Assembly: GCA_025153445.1 (NCBI GenBank)
Contig: JANZNS010000002.1
Location: 124,001-188,000, forward strand
Direction: 5' to 3'
Length of the DNA stretch: 64,000 bases
Origin: Marinobacter sp. BGYM27
GTDB lineage: Bacteria > Pseudomonadota > Gammaproteobacteria > Pseudomonadales > Oleiphilaceae
Shown here: one piece after another, positions 7,770 to 17,700 of the stretch
How the letters are laid out: each line of letters begins with the position of its first letter
Position numbering within the stretch: the first letter of the stretch is position 1
The notes under the pieces: generated by a model
The model's input: only the letters and a program-made list of their open reading frames with translations
What the model was told of the DNA's origin: nothing
Databases searched by the model: none
Translations under genes and position numbers: made by a program

Positions 7770-10694
7770 ATGACCCTAGCCACTGAACACGCTGTACACC
7801 CGGCCTTCGAAAAGGTGCGTAGCCATCGGATCGAAACGCTGAACATCAATGTGGAAGAATATCGCCACAAGAAAACAGGGGCGACACATCTGCATCTTGC
7901 ATCGGAGAACGACGAGAATGTGTTCTTCGTGGCGCTTCGCACTTTCCCGATGGATTCGACCGGGGTGGCGCATATTCTCGAGCATACAGCGCTCTGCGGC
8001 AGTGAACGCTATCCGGTACGCGATCCGTTCTTCATGATGATCCGGCGTTCGCTGAACACCTTTATGAACGCCTTTACCAGCAGCGACTGGACGGCGTATC
8101 CGTTTGCTACCAAAAACCGTAAGGATTTCGATAATCTCCTGTCGGTTTATATGGACTCGGTGTTCTTCTCCAAGCTGGACGAAATGGATTTTGCCCAGGA
8201 AGGTCATCGGGTTGAATTCGAGAGCCCGTCTGATCCGTCGTCGCCACTGGTTTACAAAGGTGTCGTCTACAACGAGATGAAAGGCGCGATGAGTGCGCCG
8301 ACCTCGCAACTCTGGCAGATTCTCAGCAGCCATCTGTTTCAGACCACCACCTATCACTACAACAGTGGCGGTGAGCCTGATCACATCACCGACCTGAAAT
8401 ACGACGACCTCCTCTCGTTTTACCGGCACCACTACCATCCCAGCAACGCCATTTTCGCAACCTTCGGCAATATTCCGGCCCACGAGCATCACGAACGCTT
8501 CGAGACGCTGGCGCTGTCCCGCTTCGAGCATCAGGAAGTGAAACTGCCGGTCCGCGATGAAAAGCGCTTCTTCTCCCCGATACGCGTCGATCAGGCCTAT
8601 GCCGTCAGTGAAGGTGAGGATACCGAGGGTAAAACCCATGTGGTGATGGGGTGGTTGCTTGGTCACAGTTTTGATCTGCAGGAAAATCTTGAAGCTCATC
8701 TGCTGGCCAATGTGTTGCTCGAGAACAGTGCCTCGCCTTTGTTGCGCGCACTGGAAACCACCGACATCGGACATGCGCCGTCTCCAATGTGTGGGCTCGA
8801 AGACTCCAATCGCGAAATGACGTTCGTATGCGGTATCGAAGGCACTGAGCCCAAGCGTGCAAGTGACGTCGAAGCACTGATCGAAGGCGTGCTGAAAAAA
8901 GTGGCCGATGAGGGTGTGCTGGAAGAGCGTCTGGAAGCGATCCTGCACCAACTTGAACTGCATCAGCGCGAAATAGCCGGTGACCAGTTCCCTTATGGTC
9001 TGCAGCTGATCATGTCTGCCATCTCACCCATGGTTCATGGCGGCGACCCGGTTGATCTTCTGGATCTCGAGCCGGTACTGGTCAGCTTGCGCGAAAAAAT
9101 CAAAGACAAAGACTTTGTGCCGGGTCTGGTGCGTCGAATGCTGCTGGATAACCCTCATCGCGTCACCTTGACCTTGCGTCCGGATGACCAAATGGAAGTT
9201 AACCAGCAGAAGTTTGTAGCGGACGCGCTGGCTCGCCGCAAAGAGGCCCTGTCCGAGGATGAGCGTCAGCTCATTATCGATCGGGCGGCCGCATTGGAAG
9301 CCCGTCAGCAGCGCCGCGACGATGATTCCATTCTCCCGAAAGTTGATCTTGGCGATGTGCCTTTGCAGCTGCCGGAGCCTGAGGCGATTGAGGCAAAGGG
9401 CTTCCCCGCGACCTTATATGCTCAAGGCACAAACGGACTGGTTTACGAGCAAGTGGTATTACCGCTGCCCTCGCTGAGTGAGGAAGAGCAGCTATTGCTG
9501 CCGTTGTACACAACATGCCTGACAGAAGTCGGATGTGGCGATCTCGATTATCTGCAGATGCAGGATCGCATGTCGGCTGAATCCGGCGGAGTCAGTGCCT
9601 TCTCGGTGGCCAAAGGGCGTGTGGATGATGTGCAGCAACTGACCGGTTATCTGGTGCTGAGCGGTAAGGCGCTGGCGCGGAACCAGCACAAGCTGACTGA
9701 TTTGCTGCGGGATATCCTTAACGGCGCCCGGTTCGATGAAACCACCCGTATTCGCGAAACCGTTGCACAGATTCGGGCCCGTCGTGAGCAGGCTGTTACT
9801 GGCAGCGGGCATGCCCTGGCGATGGGTGCCGCATCGCAGGGACTGAGCCCCGGTGCACAACTCGCATTCAGGCTTGGAGGCATGGCCGCGATCAAAGGCA
9901 TAAAGGCGCTGGATGATTCCCTTGATGATGCTGAAGCGCTCAAGGCACTCTGCGATCATCTTGCAGGCATTCATGCCCGTGTTCAGAAGCAAGAGCGTCA
10001 GTTTTTGGTGGTGGCCGAACAGGAGCATCTGGATGCAATGGTTGCCGGGCTGACGTCATCATGGCCGGCGGTCACAACGGACAGTAACGATCACTGGGAA
10101 GTTCCCGGTATCAATGAAGCCGTGAAAGAAGCCTGGCTGACTTCCACCCAGGTCAACTTCTGCGCCAAGGCCTTCAGTACCGTGGCCATCGATCATCCGG
10201 ACGCCGCTGCGCTCAGCGTACTGGGCGGGTTCCTGCGCAACGGTTATTTGCACCGCGCAATCCGCGAGCAAGGCGGGGCATACGGCGGCGGCGCAGCGCA
10301 GGATAGCGTCAATGGCGTGTTCCGGTTCTTCTCGTACCGGGATCCTCGCCTGCTGGATACACTGGATGATTTTGACGCCGCATTGAGCTGGCTGATTGAC
10401 ACAGATCATGATGCTCAATCACTGGAAGAAGCGGTGCTGGGCGTGATCAGCCAACTCGACAAGCCCCGTTCGCCCGCGGGTGAAGCCAAGCACGCCTTCC
10501 ATAGTCGTCTGTTTGGCCGGACCCGGGAGCAGCAACAGCGTTTCCGTGAACGGGTACTTGCCGTTACCATAGCGGATCTGAAGCGAGTGACAGCAGAGTG
10601 GCTGGCACCGGAGCGCGCAAGCACTGCGGTAATTTCCAGTTCACAACATCGTGAAACTCTGGAGCAGGCAGGCCTGGCGATCCGGGAACTTTAA
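7770..10694 (+). CDS. M16C metallopeptidase, presequence-protease/insulinase-like
   Basis: A zinc protease of about 974 residues with the inverted motif HILEH (residues 68-72). The Glu that completes the zinc site is expected in the downstream stretch VVYNEMKGAMS. Length and sequence (RYPVRDPFFMMIRRSLNTFM) match the M16C group with mitochondrial PreP and bacterial relatives, a two-half clamshell that degrades peptides. An upstream in-frame ATG at 7623 would overlap mgsA, but the start at 7770 has AGGA at 7759-7762 with ideal spacing and begins where homologues begin. I see no signal peptide, so it is probably cytoplasmic. Its convergent neighbour ppsR ends 26 bp away with no clear terminator between them. 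Confidence 0.9.
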   Translation: MTLATEHAVHPAFEKVRSHRIETLNINVEEYRHKKTGATHLHLASENDENVFFVALRTFPMDSTGVAHILEHTALCGSERYPVRDPFFMMIRRSLNTFMNAFTSSDWTAYPFATKNRKDFDNLLSVYMDSVFFSKLDEMDFAQEGHRVEFESPSDPSSPLVYKGVVYNEMKGAMSAPTSQLWQILSSHLFQTTTYHYNSGGEPDHITDLKYDDLLSFYRHHYHPSNAIFATFGNIPAHEHHERFETLALSRFEHQEVKLPVRDEKRFFSPIRVDQAYAVSEGEDTEGKTHVVMGWLLGHSFDLQENLEAHLLANVLLENSASPLLRALETTDIGHAPSPMCGLEDSNREMTFVCGIEGTEPKRASDVEALIEGVLKKVADEGVLEERLEAILHQLELHQREIAGDQFPYGLQLIMSAISPMVHGGDPVDLLDLEPVLVSLREKIKDKDFVPGLVRRMLLDNPHRVTLTLRPDDQMEVNQQKFVADALARRKEALSEDERQLIIDRAAALEARQQRRDDDSILPKVDLGDVPLQLPEPEAIEAKGFPATLYAQGTNGLVYEQVVLPLPSLSEEEQLLLPLYTTCLTEVGCGDLDYLQMQDRMSAESGGVSAFSVAKGRVDDVQQLTGYLVLSGKALARNQHKLTDLLRDILNGARFDETTRIRETVAQIRARREQAVTGSGHALAMGAASQGLSPGAQLAFRLGGMAAIKGIKALDDSLDDAEALKALCDHLAGIHARVQKQERQFLVVAEQEHLDAMVAGLTSSWPAVTTDSNDHWEVPGINEAVKEAWLTSTQVNFCAKAFSTVAIDHPDAAALSVLGGFLRNGYLHRAIREQGGAYGGGAAQDSVNGVFRFFSYRDPRLLDTLDDFDAALSWLIDTDHDAQSLEEAVLGVISQLDKPRSPAGEAKHAFHSRLFGRTREQQQRFRERVLAVTIADLKRVTAEWLAPERASTAVISSSQHRETLEQAGLAIREL

Positions 10695-10719
10695 GCTGCT
10701 TGTAAAAGGGTGTCGGGTG

Positions 10720-11535
10720 CTAGCGAATGCGCTCGATACCCGACGTCACCATGATCCGCGTCGAAATTTCCTCAACGGAATAGGCAGTAGTGTTGAGGAA
10801 GGGCACGCGTTCCCGGCGGTACATCAACTCGATTTCCTCTACTTCGAAGCGGCATTGCCGTTCAGACGAGTAGCGTGAGTTGGGGCGTCGCTCGTGACGT
10901 ATGGTCGCGAGTCGTTCGGGATCGATCGTCAGGCCGAAAATTTTCTCGCGATGAGCACGCAGCACGCTCGGCAAGCGCTGGTCATCAATGTCGTCTTCGG
11001 TGATGGGGTAATTGGCAGCTTTCAGGCCATAGTGCAGCGCAAGATACAGGCAGGTAGGCGTTTTTCCGCTACGCGAAGCGCCCACAAGAATGATGTCCGC
11101 TTCATCGTAATGTCGTGTTCGGGCGCCATCATCATTATCAAGAGCGAAGTTTACAGCATGAATTCTGCGCTCATAGTTGCTCTCATTGGAAATTGAGTGC
11201 GATCGGCCGACGGAGTATGAAGACGATGCAGCCAACTCATGCTCGAGCGGCTGCAGGAAGGTGCCGAAAATATCAACCATGAAGCCGTCAGCCTTGGACA
11301 CGGCTTCACGAATGGCGTTGTCGACAATGGTGTCGAAGATGATGGGCTTGTCGCCGTCCAGTTCGGCCGCCTTGTTGATCCGTGTGACGACTTTGGCCGC
11401 CTTTTCGAGATCATCAATGTACGGAATCGTAATTCGCTCGAAATGAATTTTTTCGAATTGGGCAAGTAGACTGTTGCCCAATGCTTCAGCGGTAATGCCA
11501 GTGCCGTCGGATATAAAAAAAGCAGACCGTTTCAT
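10720..11535 (-). CDS. ppsR: PEP synthase regulatory protein (bifunctional kinase/pyrophosphorylase)
   Basis: Switches PEP synthase off by ADP-dependent phosphorylation and on by phosphate-dependent dephosphorylation. 271 residues, normal for the DUF299 family. The N terminus [18 protein letters not shown] and the P-loop GASRSGKT (152-159) are family hallmarks. It is divergent from ppsA, the standard arrangement for this pair in gammaproteobacteria, which supports ppsA as its target. The start codon is ATG with GGAGCC about 12 nt upstream. No unusual residues are seen. Confidence 0.96.
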   Translation of the reverse strand: MKRSAFFISDGTGITAEALGNSLLAQFEKIHFERITIPYIDDLEKAAKVVTRINKAAELDGDKPIIFDTIVDNAIREAVSKADGFMVDIFGTFLQPLEHELAASSSYSVGRSHSISNESNYERRIHAVNFALDNDDGARTRHYDEADIILVGASRSGKTPTCLYLALHYGLKAANYPITEDDIDDQRLPSVLRAHREKIFGLTIDPERLATIRHERRPNSRYSSERQCRFEVEEIELMYRRERVPFLNTTAYSVEEISTRIMVTSGIERIR

Positions 11536-11908
11536 ATTGATCTGTAAGGCTCCGTGTGGGTCGCAATAAAACTGACAGATTGTGACTGCCAGTAGCGTAG
11601 AGGCACTCTGAAACCCCCGTTGCGGGCGGGTTAGAGGCTGTTTTCTAGGTTATCGTCGCAGGTTACAGTATGATACGGGCGATATTCGAGTGGCTAGTGC
11701 CCCGTTCGGTTAATTCGTTGACCTGCTTCGAGTCGCTGGTGATTCTGAACAAAACGTCAGTCTGCAGGCGGGGTGGCTCTCCGTCAAAGGCTGGCAACGC
11801 AAGGGTAGAGGCGTTAGCGGCTCGCCCACAGGGCTCAGTAGTTCGGCGAATTAGCCAGACGAGACATTAGCAGTCATTTAGGCTTCACAGACTTTAGGGA
11901 GATGCGCT
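11536..11908. promoter_or_regulatory. Divergent ppsR-ppsA control region
   Basis: This 373-bp interval holds no gene that I can support. It should contain both promoters. TATGAT at 11669-11674 is a possible ppsA -10 box without a convincing -35 partner; if used, the ppsA leader would be about 225 nt long. The stretch 11756-11860 is GC-rich and could fold, but I recognise no riboswitch and no clear Cra/FruR-type site. Confidence 0.4.
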
Positions 11909-14287
11909 TTGGAAGATTACATCATCTGGTTTGAAAACCTGGGAATGTCAGATGTTGACCGGGTTGGCGGCAAGAACTCCTCACTGGGAGAAATGATCAG
12001 CAACCTTGCCAATGCAGGTGTAACGGTTCCGGGTGGTTTTGCCACAACTGCTCATGCGTATCGCGAGTTTCTCGCCAAGGATGGACTCAAGGACCGTATT
12101 GATTCAGAGCTCGACGCATTGGATATCAATGACGTTAACGAACTCGCCCGTGTCGGATCCCGGATTCGCCAGTGGGTTTCGGAGACACCGTTCCCCGAAT
12201 CACTGGATAACGCTCTGGAGGCGGCTTACGAGCAACTTCAGAACGGTAACACGAACATGGCCGTTGCGGTTCGCTCTTCGGCAACGGCCGAAGATCTGCC
12301 TGACGCGTCTTTCGCCGGTCAGCAGGAAACCTTCCTCAACATCGTTGGCATAGACCACGTCAAGCACGCGGTGCGTGAGGTATTTGCTTCACTTTTCAAC
12401 GACCGTGCGATTTCCTACCGGGTACACCACGGTTTTGACCACAAACTGGTGGCGCTTTCTGCCGGCATCCAGAAAATGGTCCGCAGTGAAACGGCGTCCA
12501 GTGGTGTTATGTTTACGCTGGACACCGAATCCGGCTTCCAGGATGTGGTTTTCATCACCGCATCCTACGGTCTGGGCGAGACTGTCGTGCAGGGTGCCGT
12601 AAACCCTGACGAGTTTTACGTACACAAGCCCACCTACGAGGCTGGTCGGCCTGCGGTGCTGCGCCGCAATCTTGGCAGCAAGGCTATCAAGATGGTCTAT
12701 GGTGACAGCGCGGAAGCCGGCAAATCGGTAGAAACCGTCAAGGTGGATATGGAAGAGCGTAACCGTTTCTGTATCAACGATGCCGAGGTGGAAGAACTGG
12801 CCAAGCAGGCGTTGATTATCGAGAAGCACTACAAGCGTCCGATGGACATTGAGTGGGCAAAAGACGGCGATGATGGTCGCATCTATATCGTTCAGGCACG
12901 TCCGGAAACGGTCAAGAGCCGGGTTTCTGCCAATGTTATGGAGCGTTACCTGCTGAAAGAGCAGGGCACGGTGATCGCGGAAGGTCGCAGTATCGGCCAT
13001 CGTATCGGCAAAGGCCCGGTACGTGTCGTCACCAGCATTCAGGAGATGGATCGGGTGCAGCCAGGTGATGTTCTGGTCACCGATATGACGGACCCTGACT
13101 GGGAGCCGGTCATGAAGCGCTCCTCTGCAATCGTGACAGACCGCGGTGGGCGTACTTGTCACGCCGCGATTATCGCGCGCGAGCTGGGCATTCCAGCGGT
13201 AGTGGGCTGTGGGGATGCGACCGATGTGCTCAAAGAGGGTCAGGAAGTAACCGTATCCTGCGCCGAGGGCGACACCGGTCTGATCTATGAAGGCAGTCTC
13301 GATTTTGAGCTGCGTGAGAACACCGTCGAATCAATGCCTGATATTCCGTTCAAAATCATGATGAACGTCGGGAACCCGGATCGCGCGTTTGATTTCCAGT
13401 CGTTGCCGAATGAAGGCGTTGGCCTTGCGCGGCTCGAGTTCATTATCAATCGCATGATCGGTGTGCACCCCAAAGCGCTGTTGAACTTTGACGGCCTGCC
13501 GCGGGATATCAAGGAAACCGTTGAAAAGCGGATTTCCGGCTACAGCTCACCAGTCGACTTTTACGTCGACAAGCTGGTTGAGGGGATTTCGACGCTTGCG
13601 GCTGCTTTTGCCGACAAGAAAGTCATTGTGCGCCTGTCGGACTTCAAGTCCAACGAATACGCCAACCTGATCGGCGGTACACTTTACGAGCCAGACGAAG
13701 AAAACCCGATGCTGGGCTTCCGCGGCGCGTCGCGTTATATCTCGGAAACCTTCCGCGACTGCTTTGAGCTCGAATGCCGCGCGCTCAAGCGTGTACGCGA
13801 AGACATGGGCTTTGAAAACGTCGAAATCATGGTGCCATTCGTGCGTACTGTGGGCGAAGCCAGTCAGGTGATTGAACTGCTTGCTGAGAATGGCCTCAAG
13901 CGCGGTGAGAATGGCTTGCGCGTCATTATGATGTGCGAGCTACCTGCTAACGCATTGCTTGCAGATCAGTTCCTGGAGCACTTTGACGGCTTCTCAATTG
14001 GTTCAAACGACCTGACCCAGTTGGCATTGGGGCTTGATCGGGATTCCGGAATCGTGGCTCACCTGTTTGATGAGCGTAACGAAGCGGTGAAGGCACTGCT
14101 GGAAAATGCCATTCAGGCATGCAAGAGAGCCGGTAAGTACATTGGCATCTGCGGCCAGGGCCCGTCGGATCATCCGGATCTGGCCAAGTGGCTGATGGAT
14201 CAGGGCATTGACAGTGTCTCGCTGAACCCGGATTCGGTGCTGGATACCTGGTTCTTCCTCGCGGAAGAAGAGTTGCCCGGAGCCTGA
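11909..14287 (+). CDS. ppsA: Phosphoenolpyruvate synthase
   Basis: Makes PEP from pyruvate, ATP and water for gluconeogenesis. 792 residues, usual length. Domains in order: ATP-grasp nucleotide-binding (1-350; [20 protein letters not shown]), phosphohistidine domain with the catalytic His418 in [10 protein letters not shown], and the PEP/pyruvate barrel (about 470-780), ending in [11 protein letters not shown] with the catalytic Cys. The start is TTG: GGGAG (11897-11901) lies 7 nt before it, while the nearby ATG at 11902 is in another frame and soon hits a stop. Its activity is expected to be controlled by the divergent PpsR. It is followed by a strong terminator. Confidence 0.97.
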   Translation: MEDYIIWFENLGMSDVDRVGGKNSSLGEMISNLANAGVTVPGGFATTAHAYREFLAKDGLKDRIDSELDALDINDVNELARVGSRIRQWVSETPFPESLDNALEAAYEQLQNGNTNMAVAVRSSATAEDLPDASFAGQQETFLNIVGIDHVKHAVREVFASLFNDRAISYRVHHGFDHKLVALSAGIQKMVRSETASSGVMFTLDTESGFQDVVFITASYGLGETVVQGAVNPDEFYVHKPTYEAGRPAVLRRNLGSKAIKMVYGDSAEAGKSVETVKVDMEERNRFCINDAEVEELAKQALIIEKHYKRPMDIEWAKDGDDGRIYIVQARPETVKSRVSANVMERYLLKEQGTVIAEGRSIGHRIGKGPVRVVTSIQEMDRVQPGDVLVTDMTDPDWEPVMKRSSAIVTDRGGRTCHAAIIARELGIPAVVGCGDATDVLKEGQEVTVSCAEGDTGLIYEGSLDFELRENTVESMPDIPFKIMMNVGNPDRAFDFQSLPNEGVGLARLEFIINRMIGVHPKALLNFDGLPRDIKETVEKRISGYSSPVDFYVDKLVEGISTLAAAFADKKVIVRLSDFKSNEYANLIGGTLYEPDEENPMLGFRGASRYISETFRDCFELECRALKRVREDMGFENVEIMVPFVRTVGEASQVIELLAENGLKRGENGLRVIMMCELPANALLADQFLEHFDGFSIGSNDLTQLALGLDRDSGIVAHLFDERNEAVKALLENAIQACKRAGKYIGICGQGPSDHPDLAKWLMDQGIDSVSLNPDSVLDTWFFLAEEELPGA

Positions 14288-14296
14288 TTTATCCAT

Positions 14297-14335
14297 AAAA
14301 GCCGGTGATCTCTTCCAGACCACCGGCTTTTTTTT
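14297..14335 (+). terminator. Rho-independent terminator after ppsA
   Basis: GCCGGTG (14301-14307) pairs with CACCGGC (14321-14327), extended by TCT/AGA across one mismatch, followed by eight T and preceded by four A. It separates ppsA from rraA. Confidence 0.92.
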
Positions 14336-14373
14336 GTCTGTTGTTAAATACGAAACTCTGAAAGGAGCGTTCC

Positions 14374-14859
14374 ATGACTATTGTGACCCCTGATCTTTGT
14401 GATGATTACCCGGAAGTCCTCGTGGTTGATCCTGGCTTCAACAACTATGGCGGCATCAAGGCCTTTGGTGGCGAGATCGTGACGGTAAAGTGCTTTGAAG
14501 ACAATTCGGTTGTCAAAGAGCAGGTTGGTTTGCCAGGCGAAGGCCGCGTGATGGTTGTCGATGGCGGTGGCTCGAAAAGAGCGGCGCTGCTGGGTGACAT
14601 GCTTGCGGAGAAGGCGGCCAGCAATGGCTGGGCCGGCATCATTATTTACGGCTGCATTCGTGATGTTGATGTCATTGGCGAAACGTCACTGGGTGTGCAG
14701 GCGCTTGCTACCAATCCGCGCAAGACAGATAAGCGTGGTATCGGCGATCTGAATGTCGAGGTTACCTTTCACGGTGTGACGTTCAAGCCCGGTCACTACG
14801 TTTACGCTGACAACAACGGTATTATCGTGTCAGAGAAGGCGCTCGAACTGCCTGCCTAA
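14374..14859 (+). CDS. rraA: Ribonuclease E activity regulator RraA
   Basis: Ring-shaped protein that binds RNase E and inhibits its activity, changing mRNA decay. 161 residues, normal size. Typical family stretches are [35 protein letters not shown] and [15 protein letters not shown]. The fold comes from methyltransferase-like proteins, but RraA has no such activity. A strong AAGGAG is 6 nt upstream of the ATG. Its likely target, rne, is about 7 kb away in the same window. Some relatives are oxaloacetate or HMG aldolases, but short RraA-type proteins beside ppsA are usually annotated as the RNase E regulator. Confidence 0.9.
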   Translation: MTIVTPDLCDDYPEVLVVDPGFNNYGGIKAFGGEIVTVKCFEDNSVVKEQVGLPGEGRVMVVDGGGSKRAALLGDMLAEKAASNGWAGIIIYGCIRDVDVIGETSLGVQALATNPRKTDKRGIGDLNVEVTFHGVTFKPGHYVYADNNGIIVSEKALELPA

Positions 14860-14884
14860 ACGGGTTGTCGGCCGTTTTTGCTTC

Positions 14885-14914
14885 AAACCGGGCGGCCACT
14901 ATGTCGCCCGGTTT
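14885..14914. terminator. Bidirectional hairpin between rraA and the PilZ gene
   Basis: A perfect 10-bp stem AAACCGGGCG/CGCCCGGTTT with a 10-nt loop lies between two convergent genes. It has only three T (or A) at each end, so it is a weak intrinsic terminator on both strands. Confidence 0.7.
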
Positions 14915-14934
14915 GCTATCTCAAAAGAGCGTCT

Positions 14935-15237
14935 TCAGCGCTTCACTTCTTTTATTGCGACCCCGAGTAAAAAACCATCACCATGCTGATGGCATCGGAG
15001 CACTTCAACCGTCGCTTCGAATGGCGGAAACTGATCATTGTTTGATGGTAACAGTGTCTGGAGCTCCGAGCCTTCAGGGAAATCTGTGTCCACCTGAATC
15101 TGCATCCCGGTACCACTCAGGTCCTTGCAAATACCGTGATGTTCCTTGCCCAGACTATCGGTAATGATGACCTCTGAATTGACCTGCATACGGTGGAAAT
15201 CCCGCTTTTCAGAATAGTCTCTCATTGTCATGGCCAT
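14935..15237 (-). CDS. Stand-alone PilZ domain protein
   Basis: A 100-residue protein consisting of one PilZ domain, a cyclic-di-GMP receptor module. Both ligand motifs are present: RxxxR at Arg12-Arg16 (RDFHR) and DxSxxG at Asp39-Gly44 (DLSGTG). The C terminus keeps the typical beta-strand ending LLGVAIKEV. It therefore should bind the nucleotide, unlike the pilus protein PilZ, which lacks these motifs. AGAGGT lies 6 nt before the ATG. No pilus or flagellar gene is adjacent, so the downstream process it controls cannot be inferred. It ends 76 bp from the end of rraA. Confidence 0.92.
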   Translation of the reverse strand: MAMTMRDYSEKRDFHRMQVNSEVIITDSLGKEHHGICKDLSGTGMQIQVDTDFPEGSELQTLLPSNNDQFPPFEATVEVLRCHQHGDGFLLGVAIKEVKR

Positions 15238-15319
15238 GCGCGTACCTCTTTGCCTGTTGTTTTACCTGTTATAAAGAGATGGGAGGGCACAGTCAAAGAT
15301 TGATCGTTTATAAAAAACT

Positions 15320-15347
15320 CAAAAACCCAACTATTTTGTGGTTTTTG
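15320..15347. repeat. Inverted repeat upstream of the PilZ gene
   Basis: CAAAAACC (15320-15327) and GGTTTTTG (15340-15347) form a perfect 8-bp dyad with a 12-nt spacer, in the AT-rich leader of the minus-strand PilZ gene. It may be an operator or a weak terminator of the upstream transcript; I cannot decide. Confidence 0.4.
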
Positions 15348-15423
15348 GTTCTATGAGACACAAGATATGGGGTGTGCGGCGCGGTAAACACAGTTCTGTC
15401 AATAGGAGGAGAGGGTGTGATGG

Positions 15424-15453
15424 GCCCGGGCAGATTGACGGGGCTGCCCGGGC
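15424..15453 (-). terminator. Strong GC hairpin after the SH3/coiled-coil gene
   Basis: GCCCGGGCAG and CTGCCCGGGC form a perfect 10-bp stem with a 10-nt loop, 8 bp past the stop of the SH3-domain gene at 15461. There is no T tract, so it may act as a Rho-assisted terminator or an mRNA 3'-end protector. Confidence 0.55.
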
Positions 15454-15460
15454 TTAATGT

Positions 15461-16144
15461 CTATGCCCAGTTATCCGCTTTGCGGGAAGGTTTAAGCCAT
15501 GGGAGTACGACCGCAATGAACACCCCAAGTGCCACAAGCGCGGCGCCAAGCAGCATAAAATCGGATTCCTTGTTGGCTTCCAGTCGCTCATTTTCGGCAG
15601 TGAGCACCTCGACTTCCTTTTTCAGCTCCTGGTTGCTCTGCTGAAGCTCACGGTTGCGTCTATCGAGGTTGAGGGCGTTGTCGGAAACCGCTTTGATACG
15701 CTCCAGCTCCTGGCTCAGCTTCCCTGATCGGGTCTCGAGGTCGGACTCTGATGAGGCCAGCTGATCGCGTTCGTTGCGAACGTTTTCGAGCTCTTCCTGA
15801 GTTTCTTTCAGTTGGTTCTGAGCGTCTTCCATTTTCCGGGTTGCGGCAGCTAGACGGTCTTTTGCGACAGGCTGCGGGGTCAGGAATCGGGTGGGAAGCC
15901 AACCCTCCTGGCCCTCTGATGTTCGTACCCGGCTGTAGCCTGAGTCGCTTGTTTCGATTAGTTCAATTCGAGTGCCCGACGGCAGACCCTTGTTAACTAT
16001 GCGGTACTGCAGGCCTTCGCCGCTGCGTAGCGGTGCAAGTAGCATGTCATCGATATACATCGTCTGGGCGAATGCTGGTACCGCAAGTACAGTCAGGAGG
16101 GCCGCGCATAACAGTCTGAGTGGGGAGGTTTTCGTATGGATCAC
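15461..16144 (-). CDS. TIGR04211-type SH3 domain protein, secreted and membrane-anchored
   Basis: About 227 residues: a signal peptide (PLRLLCAALLTVLAVPAFAQ), a bacterial SH3-type domain (about 25-95, with YRIVNKGLPSGTRIEL and EGWLPTRFL), a long coiled coil (about 100-195) and one C-terminal membrane segment (LLGAALVALGVFIAVVLPWL) with a basic tail. This is the layout of the conserved TIGR04211 family (E. coli YgiM is similar). I chose GTG at 16144 because AGGAA lies 9 nt upstream and the signal peptide then starts properly; an ATG at 16201 would add 19 residues ahead of it. The role is unknown; the SH3 domain suggests contact with cell-wall peptides. Confidence 0.85.
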   Translation of the reverse strand: MIHTKTSPLRLLCAALLTVLAVPAFAQTMYIDDMLLAPLRSGEGLQYRIVNKGLPSGTRIELIETSDSGYSRVRTSEGQEGWLPTRFLTPQPVAKDRLAAATRKMEDAQNQLKETQEELENVRNERDQLASSESDLETRSGKLSQELERIKAVSDNALNLDRRNRELQQSNQELKKEVEVLTAENERLEANKESDFMLLGAALVALGVFIAVVLPWLKPSRKADNWA

Positions 16145-16359
16145 AACGTCTGTTTCCTGCAATTTACTGAATAAGCCCAGGAAAAATGGTGGCAGTGCCA
16201 TCCCTGACTATTCTGCTTATTAAAATAGGTAGCGATGCTGAGCAGTAACGCTACCCTGATTGGGATCATTATAAACCCGGGATTTTGGCACAGTCGACGA
16301 AGCGATCAAGCGACCAGGTATTACGATCCGTCAATGATTGCGGCGGAAGCCGCCCCGTT

Positions 16360-16659
16360 TCAGGGTAGAACCGGCTTGAATGGCTTGACTACAACGCTGT
16401 CGTAGACGCCCGCATCGACATACGGATCGGCCTCAGCCCAGAGGTTGGCGGCTTCAAGTGAATCGAATTCGGCGATGACAACACTGCCGGTAAAGCCCGC
16501 TTCACCCGGATCCGGGGTATCCGCGGCAGGGCAAGGGCCGGCAAGCAGGAGGCGGCCTTCGGACTTGAGTTGCTCCAATCGGCCGATGTGTGCCGGACGA
16601 GCCTGTTTGCGAAGCGGCAGACTGTTGGGTACATCCTGACTGATAATGGCGTAGTACAT
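16360..16659 (-). CDS. YciI family protein
   Basis: 99 residues with the ferredoxin-like YciI fold. The conserved residues are visible: His24 in [22 protein letters not shown], the Gly-rich turn and Asp in [18 protein letters not shown]. These His/Asp positions form the putative active site of the family, whose reaction is not established. AGGAGG is 5 nt before the ATG. It is divergent from the PHP-domain gene with 96 bp between starts, an arrangement seen around yciI in related bacteria. Confidence 0.9.
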   Translation of the reverse strand: MYYAIISQDVPNSLPLRKQARPAHIGRLEQLKSEGRLLLAGPCPAADTPDPGEAGFTGSVVIAEFDSLEAANLWAEADPYVDAGVYDSVVVKPFKPVLP

Positions 16660-16755
16660 CTAACCCTCCTGGTGTCATGGTCATCTCATTGCGTAACTGG
16701 TCTGTGTTGGCCGGCACGCGTATGCTGTGCAGTACATTATAGGTTTGTAGCGTTC

Positions 16756-17700
16756 ATGACCACATCCACAATTGCTGATTCCATCTCTACCAGCCCTGCG
16801 GCCGCATCTGCAGAACCTGACCATGATGCGCGTTCGCTCCCATCGGGCGGCTTGCAGAATGTCGATCTCCACTGTCACAGCCTGGCGTCAGATGGTGCAC
16901 TGAGCCCTTCTGCGCTGGTGGAGCGCGCAGTGGAAAAAGGGGTGACGCACCTGGCGTTGACCGATCATGACACAACGGCCGGTTTGGATGAGGCCCGTGC
17001 AGCAGCCGCCAGGCTGGGGCTGGTCTTGATTAACGGCATCGAGTTGTCCTGCATCTGGCGTTCGCAAACCATTCATGTGGTGGGGCTGGACTTTGATGAC
17101 GACCAGCCGGCATGGCGATCCGCACTGGCCCGCCAGGAAGATAACCGTTGGCAGCGCGCCCGACTGATTGATCATAAACTAAGCCATTTGCGAGTGGAGG
17201 CGTTACTGGACAAGGCCATTGCCAAAGCCGATGGCGATGTCCCCGGGCGCCCGCACTTTGCTTCTGTGCTGGTCGAGGAAGGGGTTGTTGGCAATTCCGC
17301 GCAGGCATTCAAACGTCATCTGGGGGCAGGTAAACCCGGCGATGTGAAAGCGTGCTGGCCCGAACTGGCTGAGGTTGTGCAGTGGATATGTGATGCAGGA
17401 GGTGTGGCTGTTGTGGCTCATCCCCGTAAGTACAAAATGACGGCAACCAAGCTGAGATCCCTGATGAAAGATTTTCAGTCAGCAGGTGGGCAGGGGATGG
17501 AGGTACTGACGTCAGGCCAATCCAGCGGTGATCTGGGTTTTCTTACTGAATTGTGTCGGCGTGAAGGGTATCTTGCGTCCAGAGGAAGCGACTTTCACTT
17601 CCCCGGTGCGCCTTGGTGCGAGCTGGGACGATTGCCTGCCTTGCCAGACGGGCTTGAGCCTGTATGGCAAGGGTTTAGCGCGTTTCAGCCGGGAACGTGA
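16756..17700 (+). CDS. PHP domain phosphoesterase (RNase AM / YciV-like)
   Basis: 314 residues with a polymerase-and-histidinol-phosphatase metal site: DLHCHSLASDG (HxH), LALTDHDTTAGL, ELS, VVAHPRKY and SDFHFPG all supply expected metal ligands. Close relatives are E. coli YciV/Rnm, a 5'-3' exonuclease that matures 5' ends of rRNA and removes 3',5'-bisphosphate nucleotides. The first 35 residues are low-complexity (Ser/Ala/Pro) and precede the conserved core. I chose ATG 16756; the frame is open further upstream but would run back over the yciI gene. The end overlaps the convergent YecA-like gene by 16 bp. Confidence 0.9.
   Translation: MTTSTIADSISTSPAAASAEPDHDARSLPSGGLQNVDLHCHSLASDGALSPSALVERAVEKGVTHLALTDHDTTAGLDEARAAAARLGLVLINGIELSCIWRSQTIHVVGLDFDDDQPAWRSALARQEDNRWQRARLIDHKLSHLRVEALLDKAIAKADGDVPGRPHFASVLVEEGVVGNSAQAFKRHLGAGKPGDVKACWPELAEVVQWICDAGGVAVVAHPRKYKMTATKLRSLMKDFQSAGGQGMEVLTSGQSSGDLGFLTELCRREGYLASRGSDFHFPGAPWCELGRLPALPDGLEPVWQGFSAFQPGT

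Noticed and set aside
16284..16300. TGGCAC at the yciI side, considered as a sigma-54 -24 element.
   Set aside because: No TTGC-type -12 element at the required spacing.
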